DNA from: Cohnella algarum
GTDB taxonomy: Bacteria > Bacillota > Bacilli > Paenibacillales > Paenibacillaceae
Direction: 5' to 3'
DNA length: 64,000 bases
Assembly: GCF_016937515.1 (NCBI RefSeq)
Contig: NZ_JAFHKM010000002.1
Location: 4,769,001-4,833,000, forward strand
Shown: positions 17,286 through 25,921 of the stretch, one piece after another
Position numbering within the stretch: position 1 is the first letter of the stretch
How the letters are laid out: each line of letters starts with the position of its first letter
Notes under the pieces: generated by a model
Database searches by the model: none
What the model was told of the DNA's origin: nothing
The model's input: only the letters and a program-made list of their open reading frames with translations
Made by a program: the position numbers and the translations under genes

Positions 17286-18530
17286 TTACCCTTTCGCGTT
17301 TTCCCTGTCCTGCTTTAACGGTTTCAGCGACAGACCGATGCGAATGACGGAAACGCGTATGTGCGGTTGAACCTCGAGCTTCGGAAACTGTTCGGTCCAT
17401 TGATCCTTCAGCTTCTTCCAATCGTTCGGATATTTCCGGTGGATTTTGTCGGCAAATCCGGGCAAATCCGCCTTTATGCGCATGGCGGCGCTCCACCCGG
17501 TATCCATAATGTCCTCGATCTCTCGTTCGATTGCGTTCCCAAGCTGGCGAACGGCTTCGTTTTTCGTCAAATCGAGCTTGCATTCGGACTCGAGCACCTC
17601 GCCGCTTACATTGACCCGGACAAGCATTCGAAAACCGTCCTGTTTTTTCTGCGGGGTTATTTTCGTTTCGGCTTTATCGATCCGCAAGGTGGAAAAGGCG
17701 TCCCGATTGGAACCGGACGGACAAGGGACGGCAAGAGCGCTTTGTTTGATGTCGCCCGACAGCCAGGAAATCCCGTAGCTTTCCTTGAACGTAAGCCGAC
17801 CGATCCGGCGGCCGTCCTTGAAGACGGACTCTCCCGTCAGGCCGAGCTTGGATTCGTTGTGCGTTTGTTTGAACGATTCCAGCGAGGACAGTTCTTTGCG
17901 GGACTTGGCGTCCCGTTTGCCCATCAGATTGAGTTCCGGAACCCCGATCGCGCGCGAATCGGAATACAGGCTTTGGGCAAAATCGAACACCCGGACGGCC
18001 GGATAATAGCCGGAATTCAGTTCCTCCTTCGAGATGATTTTATTTAACGCGTCTCCCGGAAGCTTTTCCAGCGGCACGAACAGCTTCAATATGTCGGAGG
18101 CGCGTCCCTCGGTTACCGCCATCATCACCGTCTCGCGTGCCTGAACGCTGCGCAAATATAAATCGACCACTTCCGAAAGGCCATGTTCGGCGGCGGCTTT
18201 TCCGATGACGATAGCATCGGTGTGCGCAAAGTAGAGTTGACGGGGAATTTCCAGGTTGCTCTTGTTAGCAGCTTCGCAAAGGGTCCTTCCTTCCGCCGTG
18301 AAAACGTGGACCGACGATTGGGTGGTGCCTCCGCCGCCTCCGCCGCCTCCGCCGGACCACATGCCGGAGGGAACGACGACCTGATAAGTAACATTCCACT
18401 TCCCGTCCGCCCAATCGATGCCGGTGGCGGATGTAATGCCGAGCTCGTTCAGCTCCCTGCGGTCCCAGCACCCGGCAAGAACAAGGCAGAACGCGGCGCA
18501 CATCAACAACAGGGTAACGGATCTCGGCAT
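17286..18530 (-). CDS. Germinant receptor lipoprotein, GerAC family
   Basis: 414 residues. A lipobox signal peptide (LLLMCAAFCLVLAGCWDRRE, lipidated Cys near residue 21) is followed by the GerAC signature CWDRRELNELG and the three-domain GerAC body. A run of nine glycines sits near residue 65 (18328-18354), encoded by three tandem copies of a 9-bp unit. The start ATG overlaps the GerAA stop (TGATG) and has AAGGAGA upstream. GerAC anchors on the outer face of the inner spore membrane and is needed for receptor function. Confidence 0.93.
   Translation of the reverse strand: MPRSVTLLLMCAAFCLVLAGCWDRRELNELGITSATGIDWADGKWNVTYQVVVPSGMWSGGGGGGGGGTTQSSVHVFTAEGRTLCEAANKSNLEIPRQLYFAHTDAIVIGKAAAEHGLSEVVDLYLRSVQARETVMMAVTEGRASDILKLFVPLEKLPGDALNKIISKEELNSGYYPAVRVFDFAQSLYSDSRAIGVPELNLMGKRDAKSRKELSSLESFKQTHNESKLGLTGESVFKDGRRIGRLTFKESYGISWLSGDIKQSALAVPCPSGSNRDAFSTLRIDKAETKITPQKKQDGFRMLVRVNVSGEVLESECKLDLTKNEAVRQLGNAIEREIEDIMDTGWSAAMRIKADLPGFADKIHRKYPNDWKKLKDQWTEQFPKLEVQPHIRVSVIRIGLSLKPLKQDRENAKG
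18328..18354. repeat. Three tandem 9-bp units encoding nine glycines in GerAC
   Basis: CCTCCGCCG is repeated three times exactly. Slippage here would add or remove three glycines in frame, in a loop near residue 65 of the lipoprotein. Confidence 0.85.
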
Positions 18531-20122
18531 CAGTCTTTCTCCTTGCGGTTCGATTCGCCGGTTTGCTGTCTCGTTCGGTTGAGGACGCTGATCAGCTGCG
18601 GCCGCGTTCGCATGGCTTTCCAGGGAACGCGGACGAACACATCCTTCAGATTTTGCAGCGACAGCGGGGCGACCGGGAGAAAATAGGGGATGCCGAACGA
18701 CGTCAGCGAAACCAGATGGATCAGCAGCGGAACCAACCCCGCCAAGACGCCGAACAGCCCGAAGGAACCGGCCAGCAGCATAAGGCCGAAACGGATGAGC
18801 CGGACGGACGCCGCCATCGAGATGGAAGGGATGACGAAGTTGGCGATCGCCGTAAACGAGACGACGATGACCATCGCCTCGGAGACGAGTCCGGCCTGGA
18901 CCGCGGCCTGTCCCAGCACGAGCGCGCCGACGATCGAAATGGCGGGGCCGATGACCCGCGGCATGCGCACCCCGGCCTCGCGGATGACCTCGAACGTCAG
19001 CTCCATGAGCAGCGCTTCGAGCAAAGCCGGAAGCGGAACGCCTTCCCGCTGCGCGGCCAGACTGATCAGCAGCGTCGTCGGCAGCATCTCCTGCTGAAAC
19101 GTCGTAATGGCGACGTAAAGCGATGGAAGCAGCAAGCTGACGAAAAAGGACAGGAAGCGAATCGCCCTGATAAAGGTAATCAAATCGTATCGCTGGTAGT
19201 AATCCTCGCTCGACAGGAAAAACTTGAAAAACGTGACCGGAAGCACGAGCGCGAACGGCGTGCCGTCGACCAGCACCGCGCAATGGCCCTCCAGCAGGTA
19301 ACCGGCGATGGCGTCCGGCCGCTCGGTATTTAAGATGGTGGGAAACGGCGTAAACGTATGGTCTTGAATCAGCTCCTCCAAGTACCCGCTTTCCAGAACG
19401 CCGTCGATGTCGATGGCATCGAGCCGCTTGCGCAATTCCGCGAGCACGGCCGGATTGGCGATGCCCTCGATGTACGCAATCGCGATTTGCGTCCGGGTGA
19501 AGCGGCCGACGGTTCGGTGTTCGATGCGCAGCTGCGTCGTCCGGAGTCTGCGCCGAACCTGCGTCAGATTGGTGGACAACACCTCCGTAAAGCCTTCCTT
19601 CGGCCCGCGAATGACCGTTTGCGAAGACGGCTCTTCGATGCTTCGTTTATCTCCGCCCTGAACGGAGACGGAAAAGGCTTCGCTGCATCCGTCGACGAGC
19701 ACGACCGCCGAACCGGCCAAAACGGCCGAATAAAACGCTTCTTCCGTCGGAACGGCGACCGTGTCTCCGGAATGGACCCGATCCAGCAGTCTCTGTCGAA
19801 GCAAGCCGGGAGAGCGGGGGGCTTCGGACGCCCCGGACGCGACCCGGACCAACGTTTCGATCGTTTCGCTTATTTTCATCACATCGACAAGGCCTTCTAT
19901 GTAAAATACGGCCGCCAGCGGCATTCCTTCTTCGTCCCGCCCGATTTCCTTCGCGATAAAATCGGGGCTTTGGCCCATTTTGGCGCAGGCTGCGGCGACA
20001 GCCGCGCGCAGCGGCACGCCAAGCAGAGCTTTCTCCGGCAAGGGGACGGAGGGCGCGTTATTCTCCCGTTTGCCGCCGTTCTTCGATTGGCGAAACAGCC
20101 CGGCAATCAGTTTGACAAACAT
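18530..20122 (-). CDS. Germinant receptor subunit A, GerAA family
   Basis: 530 residues: a soluble N-terminal half (about 1-300, ending HCAVLVDGTPFALVLPVTFF) and about five membrane segments in the C-terminal half, with family motifs PLPALLEALLMELTFE and GALVLGQAAVQAGLVS. First gene of the receptor operon, expressed in the forespore in known species. The ribosome site before the ATG is weak. Upstream TGGATA and a GGATAAGA stretch only loosely resemble a sigma-G promoter. The germinant cannot be predicted from sequence. Confidence 0.93.
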   Translation of the reverse strand: MFVKLIAGLFRQSKNGGKRENNAPSVPLPEKALLGVPLRAAVAAACAKMGQSPDFIAKEIGRDEEGMPLAAVFYIEGLVDVMKISETIETLVRVASGASEAPRSPGLLRQRLLDRVHSGDTVAVPTEEAFYSAVLAGSAVVLVDGCSEAFSVSVQGGDKRSIEEPSSQTVIRGPKEGFTEVLSTNLTQVRRRLRTTQLRIEHRTVGRFTRTQIAIAYIEGIANPAVLAELRKRLDAIDIDGVLESGYLEELIQDHTFTPFPTILNTERPDAIAGYLLEGHCAVLVDGTPFALVLPVTFFKFFLSSEDYYQRYDLITFIRAIRFLSFFVSLLLPSLYVAITTFQQEMLPTTLLISLAAQREGVPLPALLEALLMELTFEVIREAGVRMPRVIGPAISIVGALVLGQAAVQAGLVSEAMVIVVSFTAIANFVIPSISMAASVRLIRFGLMLLAGSFGLFGVLAGLVPLLIHLVSLTSFGIPYFLPVAPLSLQNLKDVFVRVPWKAMRTRPQLISVLNRTRQQTGESNRKEKD

Positions 20123-20243
20123 ATCATCACTAAGCCTTTCTTATCCAAACTTTTCTTATTATATCCAGAAGGCGATGGGCTATCCGCTGAACGGAGATGA
20201 CGGCATGCCGAAGCAGCGAGTCGGCAGACGAGGCGGTTTGAAT

Positions 20244-20275
20244 CAAAAAAAAAGAAAACGGCAAATGCGCCGTTT
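20244..20275 (-). terminator. Terminator of the GlcG-like gene
   Basis: On the minus strand AAACGGC, a 6-base loop and GCCGTTT are followed by TCTTTTTTTTT. Confidence 0.9.
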
Positions 20276-20301
20276 CCCGTTCCGTTTTCCCGTCCGTTCC
20301 G

Positions 20302-20775
20302 TTAATTGCGGGAGCGCTGCATAAACCCCGTCCATGCATTCGCGTAGGAGGGAAGTCCCGTATACCGCGCTTGTTCGAAAATCTGAACGGCTGCGTTCGC
20401 GACCTCGACGTCCTGGGCGCTCGTTCCGCCGCTTACGCCGATGCCGCCCGCGATTTCCCCGTCGCGAACGAGCGGAATTCCCCCGCCGAGAATGACGAGC
20501 CTCCCCCGGTTGGTCGTATTGATGCCGAAAGTCGCTCCTCCCGGGAGCGCCGATTGGGCCAAATTGGCAGTCGGCATCTGCATGGCCGCGCTGGTCCAGG
20601 CTTTGCCGATAGCAATATCGATGCCCGCGATCCGGGCATTGTCCATCCGATGAAAAGCGATCAGGTTTCCTCCGTCGTCGACGATCGCGATGTCGGATTT
20701 TAATCCCATTTGCCGAGCTTTTCGTTCCGAGACTTCCAATAGCTGCTTCGCTTCGGCCAACGTCAGTTTAACCAT
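20302..20775 (-). CDS. GlcG/HbpS-family heme-binding-like protein (DUF336)
   Basis: 157 residues with the GlcG/HbpS fold signature: DIAIVDDGGNLIAFHRMDNA in the first third, KAWTSAAM, and GIPLVRDGEIAGGIGVSGGT. No signal peptide. Family members bind heme (HbpS) or act in glycolate and glycerol metabolism (GlcG, PduO C-terminal domain); neither context is present, so function stays open. The start follows AAGGAGAGG. Monocistronic with its own terminator. Confidence 0.88.
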   Translation of the reverse strand: MVKLTLAEAKQLLEVSERKARQMGLKSDIAIVDDGGNLIAFHRMDNARIAGIDIAIGKAWTSAAMQMPTANLAQSALPGGATFGINTTNRGRLVILGGGIPLVRDGEIAGGIGVSGGTSAQDVEVANAAVQIFEQARYTGLPSYANAWTGFMQRSRN

Positions 20776-20949
20776 CCAACCTCTCCTTCGCTATTGCGTT
20801 CCTACAGGATATGGACGTTCGCCCGTGTTGGTGAAACCGTGGCAAGCCATGCGACGATCGCCAACAGAACCGCTTTGCATCAGGGCTTAATAAATGGGAT
20901 CGTCCACTTTTAATAGGTCGTTTGCCTTTAAATGTAAATATATGAATAG

Positions 20950-20978
20950 TTGAATTATATTGGAAAGTGTGTTATATC
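20950..20978 (+). promoter_or_regulatory. Promoter upstream of the GreA/GreB-like gene
   Basis: TTGAAT (20950-20955), a 17-base spacer and TATATC (20973-20978). The 5' leader that follows (20985-21030) can fold into an imperfect GC-rich hairpin without a T run. No gene is apparent in the rest of 20776-21053. Confidence 0.55.
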
Positions 20979-21053
20979 TTAAACGAATGAAGGCATCTCG
21001 CCTAACGGGGCGGGGTGTCTTCGTTCTATACAATGCGGAAAGGATCGATAGGG

Positions 21054-21542
21054 ATGAAAAAACGCATCATAACGGACTTTGAGTACCGGGCAACGAAGAT
21101 GGGGGGCATATCTACGATGAGCCATAGTCTGACGAACCGTTTCAGGGATAGCCTGTCGAGCCAACTGGACTATTTCGATAAAAATATCAACGAGCTGCTG
21201 AACGCCTTGCCGAGTTCCGGGGACAAACGCCCGCTCAAAGATTTCGTGGACAGGTACTGCCGGCATGCGAAAAGGTGCCTTGACGGAACAAGCGGCGAGG
21301 GGCCGGATACCTTGGTGTGGATCGGGTCGAACGTAATCGTCCGAAACGAGACGGATCGGATGGACGAACAGCTATCGATCGTGCTGCCTATGGATGTCGA
21401 CCCCTATTCGGGACGCATTTCGTTTTTGTCTCCGGTGGGCCAGCGAATTCTGCTCTCGAGAGCCGGATACAGCACGGAAATCGACTGCCCCGGCGAAAAA
21501 TACTGGATCACCGTAAAGCAGCATTCTTTCGGATACGAATAA
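21054..21542 (+). CDS. GreA/GreB-family C-terminal domain protein
   Basis: 162 residues. The C-terminal 75 residues match the FKBP-like domain of GreA/GreB transcript-cleavage factors (VWIGSNVIVRNE, then DPYSGRISFLSPVGQRILL). The N-terminal half is helical but lacks the paired acidic residues at the coiled-coil tip seen in true GreA, so it may bind RNA polymerase without stimulating cleavage, like Rnk- or Gfh1-type factors. Start at the ATG at 21054 behind GGAAAGGA; an ATG at 21117 is an alternative. It stands alone between a promoter and a terminator. Confidence 0.8.
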   Translation: MKKRIITDFEYRATKMGGISTMSHSLTNRFRDSLSSQLDYFDKNINELLNALPSSGDKRPLKDFVDRYCRHAKRCLDGTSGEGPDTLVWIGSNVIVRNETDRMDEQLSIVLPMDVDPYSGRISFLSPVGQRILLSRAGYSTEIDCPGEKYWITVKQHSFGYE

Positions 21543-21659
21543 GACGAGCAGGTCGTAGATATACGCTACGGTTCCTTCGTCAAAAGATTTAACCGGAATT
21601 CGGAGACGCAGCGAAGCGCCATTCTGATCATTTACAAAGCGGAGGAAGCATCCTTATAA
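21543..21659 (+). pseudogene. In-frame stub after the GreA-like gene
   Basis: Directly after the TAA of the GreA-like gene the same frame stays open for 38 codons with protein-like content (VVDIRYGSFVKRFNRN, then SAILIIYKAEEASL) and ends 9 bases before a terminator. No start codon is available. It may be a former C-terminal extension, the tail of a lost gene, or chance. Confidence 0.3.
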
Positions 21660-21667
21660 ACATTGAA

Positions 21668-21706
21668 GGGAGCAGGAGCCGTATAACGGGTTCCTGCTCC
21701 CTGTTT
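21668..21706. terminator. Terminator between convergent genes
   Basis: GGGAGCAGGA and TCCTGCTCCC form a 10-bp stem with further pairing in the loop, then TGTTTATT on the plus strand. It may also stop the convergent MFS transcript. Confidence 0.8.
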
Positions 21707-21725
21707 ATTGTACGTCCAGCATAGG

Positions 21726-23231
21726 CTATCGGGATTCCGCTGCCGTTCGCTTGACCGCGGCTTCGTTCCTATCGTTCGTATCTTCGGAAGCTTGCGTCCC
21801 GCGTCGAATAAAGAATGAAAGAAGAAGCGCGATGACGCCGAATCCGACAATGACGACATACGAGTCGTTGATGCCTTGAATCGTGGCGTCCAGAGTCATC
21901 CGCTCTTGCGAAGCGCCATCCGTTCCCCCGGCGGTCATCATGTCGGTTAAATGCGCTTGAGTCCGGTTCGTCATAATCGTGACGAGCAGGGAGGTGCCGA
22001 CAGCGCCGGCCACTTGCCGAATCGTATTGGAGATCGCGGTGCCGTGCGCATGCAGCCTGGACGGCAGTTGATTGAGCCCGGCCGTCTGAATGGGCATCAG
22101 GAGCAGGGCCATGCCGATGCGGCGGCCTGTCGACATGAGCACCAGATACGTATAGCTGGTCGATTCCGTCAAGTCGATGAAACCGATCGTCGTGACGATC
22201 GTGATGAGTAGACCGGTCACAGCCAGCCATTTGGCGCCGAATCGGTCGAACAGCTTGCCGGCGGCCGGCATGAGAAGACCCATGACGATCGCGCCGGGAA
22301 GCATGAGCAAACCGGACTCGAGGGCCGTATAGCCGCGAGCGTTTTGCAAGTACAGCGGGAGCAGCATCATATCCGCGTACATGACCATCGTAACCGCAAT
22401 GTTAATGACGGACGTCAAGGAGAACATGTTGTATTTGAAGGCCCGCAGATCCAGCAGCGGATGGCTTGAAACGAGCTGCCGCCAGGCGAACAGGGCAAGC
22501 GCCGCAACGCCCGCGGCGATCGTCGAAATCACCTCGGCGCTCGACCATCCTTCGCTGCCGGCGCGGCTAAAGCCGTACAGCATAGCGCCGAACCCGACCG
22601 TAGAGAAGACGACGCTGAGAACATCGAGATTCGTATGCCCCTTTTCTGATACATTTTTCAAATAAATCATGCCGCAAACGATGACGATGAGCGTTAACGG
22701 AATCATCCCGTAAAACATCGTTTCCCATGCAAAGCTTTCCAGAATGTAACCGGCAACGACCGGTCCGATCGCCGGGGCGAAAATGATCGCCAACCCGACC
22801 ATGCCCATTGCGGCGCCGCGCTTTTCGGGAGGAAAAATCGTCAAAATGACGTTCATCAGCAGCGGCATAGTGATGCCGGCGCCGGCTGCCTGGATCATGC
22901 GCCCCGTCAACAGGACCGGGAAATTCGTCGCCAAGGCGGATACGATCGTGCCGACAAGAAAGATCCACATCGAGGCCTGGAAAAGCTGGCGAGTGGAAAA
23001 GCGCTGCATCAGGTACGCCGTGATCGGGATCAAAACTCCGTTTACCAGCATATAGCCGGTCGTCAACCATTGGGCCGTTGCCGCCGCAATCTTGAATTCT
23101 CCGATCAGTTCCGGGATGGCAACGGTCATGACCGTTTGATTCAGCGTAGCCAAAAAGGCGCCCAAAATCATGGCGAACAAAACAGGGCCCCTCTTGATCG
23201 CGCTGCGGGCTGTCGTGCCGTCTTTACTCAA
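21726..23231 (-). CDS. DHA2-family drug:H+ antiporter (EmrB/QacA type)
   Basis: 501 residues with about 14 membrane segments and DHA2 motifs (FLATLNQTVMTVAIPEL in helix 1, GAGITMPLLMNVILTIFPPE, and the antiporter motif GPVVAGYI). I start at the TTG at 23231 because GAAGGAAGG lies 6 bases before it; the upstream ATG at 23258 has no ribosome site. Substrates of the family are quaternary amines, dyes and antibiotics. It is divergent from a TetR gene, with a palindrome between them. Confidence 0.9.
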   Translation of the reverse strand: MSKDGTTARSAIKRGPVLFAMILGAFLATLNQTVMTVAIPELIGEFKIAAATAQWLTTGYMLVNGVLIPITAYLMQRFSTRQLFQASMWIFLVGTIVSALATNFPVLLTGRMIQAAGAGITMPLLMNVILTIFPPEKRGAAMGMVGLAIIFAPAIGPVVAGYILESFAWETMFYGMIPLTLIVIVCGMIYLKNVSEKGHTNLDVLSVVFSTVGFGAMLYGFSRAGSEGWSSAEVISTIAAGVAALALFAWRQLVSSHPLLDLRAFKYNMFSLTSVINIAVTMVMYADMMLLPLYLQNARGYTALESGLLMLPGAIVMGLLMPAAGKLFDRFGAKWLAVTGLLITIVTTIGFIDLTESTSYTYLVLMSTGRRIGMALLLMPIQTAGLNQLPSRLHAHGTAISNTIRQVAGAVGTSLLVTIMTNRTQAHLTDMMTAGGTDGASQERMTLDATIQGINDSYVVIVGFGVIALLLSFFIRRGTQASEDTNDRNEAAVKRTAAESR

Positions 23232-23273
23232 CTTGATCCTTCCTTCCGCTTCAGTCATAGACTAGATTTACAA

Positions 23274-23293
23274 AGTGTCGTATAATTGACACT
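23274..23293. promoter_or_regulatory. Inverted repeat between the DHA2 pump and its TetR
   Basis: AGTGTC and GACACT flank TATAATT-like sequence, forming a perfect 6-bp inverted repeat with an 8-base centre. It lies just upstream of the pump gene on the minus strand and is the best operator candidate in the divergent region. Confidence 0.6.
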
Positions 23294-23451
23294 GCATAAA
23301 TTAGTTTAGTTCCCGGCCCGTCAGGTTTACAAGCGACAGATTATCGCAGACTGTAAAGAAGTCCATTTTGATTTCGCTTTCAGTCGTTTATGCGGCAGAT
23401 TTACGACATTTTCGAGCAAATTGTAGTTTGCTGCAGAAGGGATGGATCCGA

Positions 23452-24042
23452 TTGGAAAATCGAACGACTCGTATCGATCCTCGCATCTTGCGCACGCGCC
23501 AATTGCTGAGGGATGCCTTCGTCGAATTGCTCCAGGAGATGGACGTGGAAAAAATTTCGGTCAATCGGCTTGCGGAGCGCGCCACGATCAACCGCGTTAC
23601 GTTTTATCTTCATTATCGGGACATACCGGACATGATGGAAAAGCTGGCGGATGAAATGAACGAGGATTTCAGCCGGATTCTGCACGGCAAATCCCAAAGC
23701 GCCGAGGCTTCTCCCGAAGGCAAGGAAGCGACATTAGTCGAGCTTCTGGAGCATATTGCCCATAACGCGAAGTTTTACAAAGCCGTTCTCGCCACGAAGC
23801 GTCTTCCGATTTTCACGGAACGGCTGTCCAAGCTGCTGTCTGAAATGATTACGGAAAGACTGGAAAAATCGGAGAAAGACGTTTTGGCTTCCGGGTTGAC
23901 GGTTCGAAGGGATATCGCAATCTGGTTCGGTTCCTCCGCTTTGATCGGCGTGATCATTTCCTGGCTGCGCAACGACATGCCTTATTCGCCGCATTTCCTG
24001 GCCGAACAATTTTCCATGCTGACATCTTCGCGCTCCCGATAG
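23452..24042 (+). CDS. TetR-family regulator of the divergent DHA2 pump
   Basis: 196 residues from a TTG at 23452, which follows AAGGGATGG; the longer open frame has no ribosome site. The helix-turn-helix (LRDAFVELLQEMDVEKISVN, then RATINRVTFYLHYRDIPDMM) is of the kind seen in regulators with the TetR_C_7-type C-terminal domain. Divergent to the efflux gene across about 220 bases, so it most likely represses the pump. Confidence 0.85.
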   Translation: MENRTTRIDPRILRTRQLLRDAFVELLQEMDVEKISVNRLAERATINRVTFYLHYRDIPDMMEKLADEMNEDFSRILHGKSQSAEASPEGKEATLVELLEHIAHNAKFYKAVLATKRLPIFTERLSKLLSEMITERLEKSEKDVLASGLTVRRDIAIWFGSSALIGVIISWLRNDMPYSPHFLAEQFSMLTSSRSR

Positions 24043-24052
24043 AAGCCGAAGC

Positions 24053-24088
24053 TTGACTTTTCGTACTGTAATAATTATCATTACAGTA
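24053..24088 (+). promoter_or_regulatory. Promoter overlapped by a 25-bp Fur-family-like palindrome
   Basis: TTGACT (24053-24058), 17 bases, TATCAT (24076-24081). The palindrome 24064-24088 has 9-bp perfect arms (TACTGTAAT / ATTACAGTA), and only one pair mismatched in the inner 7 bases. On the minus strand it contains TGATAAT, a perfect Fur half-site. The -10 box sits at its centre, so binding would repress the IDEAL-domain gene. Confidence 0.65.
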
Positions 24089-24132
24089 TTAAGACCGTTT
24101 TTTAAAATTTCAGGCAAAAGGCGGTGGCAATC

Positions 24133-24498
24133 ATGAACTTTGCAATTGGCGATTGGGTGTCGGGGCATACGAGCCAAGGCGAGCTGGTTCGCGGATTCAT
24201 CGATTCGATGCAGATAGAACAAGGTACGGTGAGCCTTCTCGTGACGGAATCGGATCATGAAGCCGCCGTCGGAAAGCTTTTGACGCTTCAAAACCGGGCC
24301 GTCCGTACGCTGCCGGCGTTCGCCGCGGACGATGAAAGCAGCATCCTGAACTTCATCGACATGGCGCTGACGACGAAGGACGAAGCGTGGTTCCGCGAGC
24401 TGTCGGAACAGCTCCTTGCCGTTCGGAACAAGGGCGTGCAAGTTCGGGAGCGAATCGGAGCCCCCTCCGGCATCCGCAATCGACTTCTATTCCATTGA
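24133..24498 (+). CDS. IDEAL-domain protein
   Basis: 121 residues. The C-terminal half contains an IDEAL domain (DDESSILNFIDMALTTKDEA, then WFRELSEQLLAV), a small helical module found in Firmicute proteins such as those related to ComK regulation by YpiB; its role is protein interaction. The N-terminal part (FAIGDWVSGHTSQGELVRGF) looks like a small beta-barrel, similar to SH3 or KOW-like folds. The start at 24133 follows AAAGGCGG. The promoter overlaps a Fur-like palindrome, which suggests metal or peroxide control. Monocistronic. Confidence 0.75.
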   Translation: MNFAIGDWVSGHTSQGELVRGFIDSMQIEQGTVSLLVTESDHEAAVGKLLTLQNRAVRTLPAFAADDESSILNFIDMALTTKDEAWFRELSEQLLAVRNKGVQVRERIGAPSGIRNRLLFH

Positions 24499-24567
24499 CC
24501 CGGAGGGAAGGGACCGGAATTCGATCCGAACGTTCTCGCGGGAATGAAATACGCTTTTCGATAAAGG

Positions 24568-24608
24568 CACGATCTCTTCGCCATTAGGGCGGGGGGATCG
24601 TGTTTTTT
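24568..24608 (+). terminator. Terminator of the IDEAL-domain gene
   Basis: CACGATC / GATCGTG with inner pairing (TTCGCC, GGGCGG), followed by TTTTTT. Confidence 0.9.
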
Positions 24609-24670
24609 GCGGATTGGATGATAAAATGAGGTATTCCACAAATTTCGTCGGAGGAGGGGCATTAACGAAC

Positions 24671-25158
24671 ATGAGCGAACAAAACGGGGTGCGACGCAGC
24701 TTGCATTTACTTCTGGCCGAGCTGATCGACGGTCCGGAGGAGGGCCGGTTTACCTGGGTGCTGAATCCGGGTAAGGGAAACGGCTTGCTGGATTCCTTGA
24801 GACGTTTGAGCGGAGCCGAAGCTTCGGCCATCCGGATTCCCGGACGCGCAAGCATCGCCGCTCACGCAAACCATCTCCGGTTCAGTCTGGAGCTGTTGAA
24901 TCGAAAGTCGAGAGGGGAGCTCTATTCGCGGACGAGGATTGGGCAAAAAGCTGGGAACTGCAAACGGTCACGGAACCGGAATGGCGGGGTCTTATCGCGC
25001 GTTTGCAAGATGAAGCTCACTCATGGATGCATCATGTGATGACCGCCGAAACGGAATGGGACGAAAAAACGACGGTCGAGGCGATCGCAAGCTCGGCGCA
25101 CGTTGCCTATCATTTCGGCGCGATCCAACAGCTCCTGCGCATCGGGAATCCCTCTTGA
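24671..25158 (+). pseudogene. DinB-superfamily protein, frameshifted
   Basis: Two frames together give one DinB-like helical-bundle protein of about 162 residues. The first (MSEQNGVRRSLHLLLAELID to about 24913) carries the metal-site His in ASIAAHANHLRFSLELL; the second (LFADEDWAKSWELQ onward) carries SSAHVAYHFGAIQQLL. Adding one G to the GGGG at 24914-24917 restores a continuous frame to the TGA at 25156. DinB proteins are metal-dependent, often thiol-transferase-like. Either a recent 1-base deletion or a homopolymer error. Confidence 0.8.
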
Positions 25159-25163
25159 CCCGA

Positions 25164-25208
25164 AGCCGAAGGTTCCGGGCACGAGCTGGACGGGACCTTC
25201 GGCTTTTT
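25164..25208 (+). terminator. Terminator of the DinB-like gene
   Basis: AGCCGAAGGT / ACCTTCGGCT stem with TTTT following, 6 bases after the TGA. Confidence 0.85.
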
Positions 25209-25384
25209 CCGATTCAATCCGGATTACGTTTTGGCCGCGATGAATCGCCTTCATTTTAGCATTGCGGATGCGGCGGCGCTATGGCCCGAAAGAGTCATTC
25301 GGCGGATGAAATTCAGATAATGATTTTGAAACCGCGCCGCATATTTGCGCATCTAATATACGTCCGATCGGAGGGGGGGATATT

Positions 25385-25921
25385 ATGGACATGACAAAGG
25401 AAGTGAAAAAGGCCCAAAAAGGCCATCCTCACGCCTTCGAGCACTTGATTCGCGCGCACAAAGTCATCATGTATCGGGTGGCCAGGACGTTGCTTGCAAG
25501 CGATGCGGATTGCGCGGACGCCATTCAGGAAGCGATTCTGAAAGCTTTTGAAAATATTCGAACGTTGCGGGAGCCGGCCTACTTCAAAACGTGGCTGCTG
25601 CGGATCGTCATCAACGAGTGCAACCGAATTCTCCGGCAACATCGAAAGGTTATCGAGCTCGACGAATGGACGGCGCCTTCCGCAAAGGAGAGCGGCTTCG
25701 AAAAAGTCGAGCTGGAGCAGCTGCTTAAGACGCTCCCGGAGGAAGACCGCATCCTCCTGAAGCTTTATCACATCGACGATCTCTCGATCAAAGAGTTGGC
25801 CGAAATCTATCAAAAACCCGAAAACACGATCAAAACGCAGCTGCGCCGCGCTCGCGAGCATGCGCGCAGCATTTGGAGCAAGCAGGAGGGATATCCATGG
25901 AAAAATGGGAGCGGGAATTAA
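25385..25921 (+). CDS. ECF-type RNA polymerase sigma factor
   Basis: 178 residues: sigma region 2 (about 15-80; DCADAIQEAILKAFENIRTL, EPAYFKTWLLRIVINECNRI) and region 4 (about 115-168; LPEEDRILLKLYHIDDLSIK, then EIYQKPENTIKTQLRRAREH). The start at 25385 has GGAGGGGGG upstream. It overlaps the DUF4179 gene by 25 bases, an arrangement common for Bacillales ECF factors and their membrane partners. I found no ECF-type promoter with normal spacing upstream. Confidence 0.93.
   Translation: MDMTKEVKKAQKGHPHAFEHLIRAHKVIMYRVARTLLASDADCADAIQEAILKAFENIRTLREPAYFKTWLLRIVINECNRILRQHRKVIELDEWTAPSAKESGFEKVELEQLLKTLPEEDRILLKLYHIDDLSIKELAEIYQKPENTIKTQLRRAREHARSIWSKQEGYPWKNGSGN

Noticed and set aside
18328..18354. 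CRISPR-like repeat
   Set aside because: The copies are contiguous 9-bp units inside a coding sequence with no spacers.
25159..25320. Open frame after the DinB stop ending ERVIRRMKFR, as a gene remnant
   Set aside because: It runs through the DinB terminator stem and has no start; chance is likelier.
25321..25384. ECF-type autoregulated promoter (TGAAAC ... CGTC) upstream of the sigma factor
   Set aside because: The two elements are 28 bases apart, far more than the 16-17 expected.
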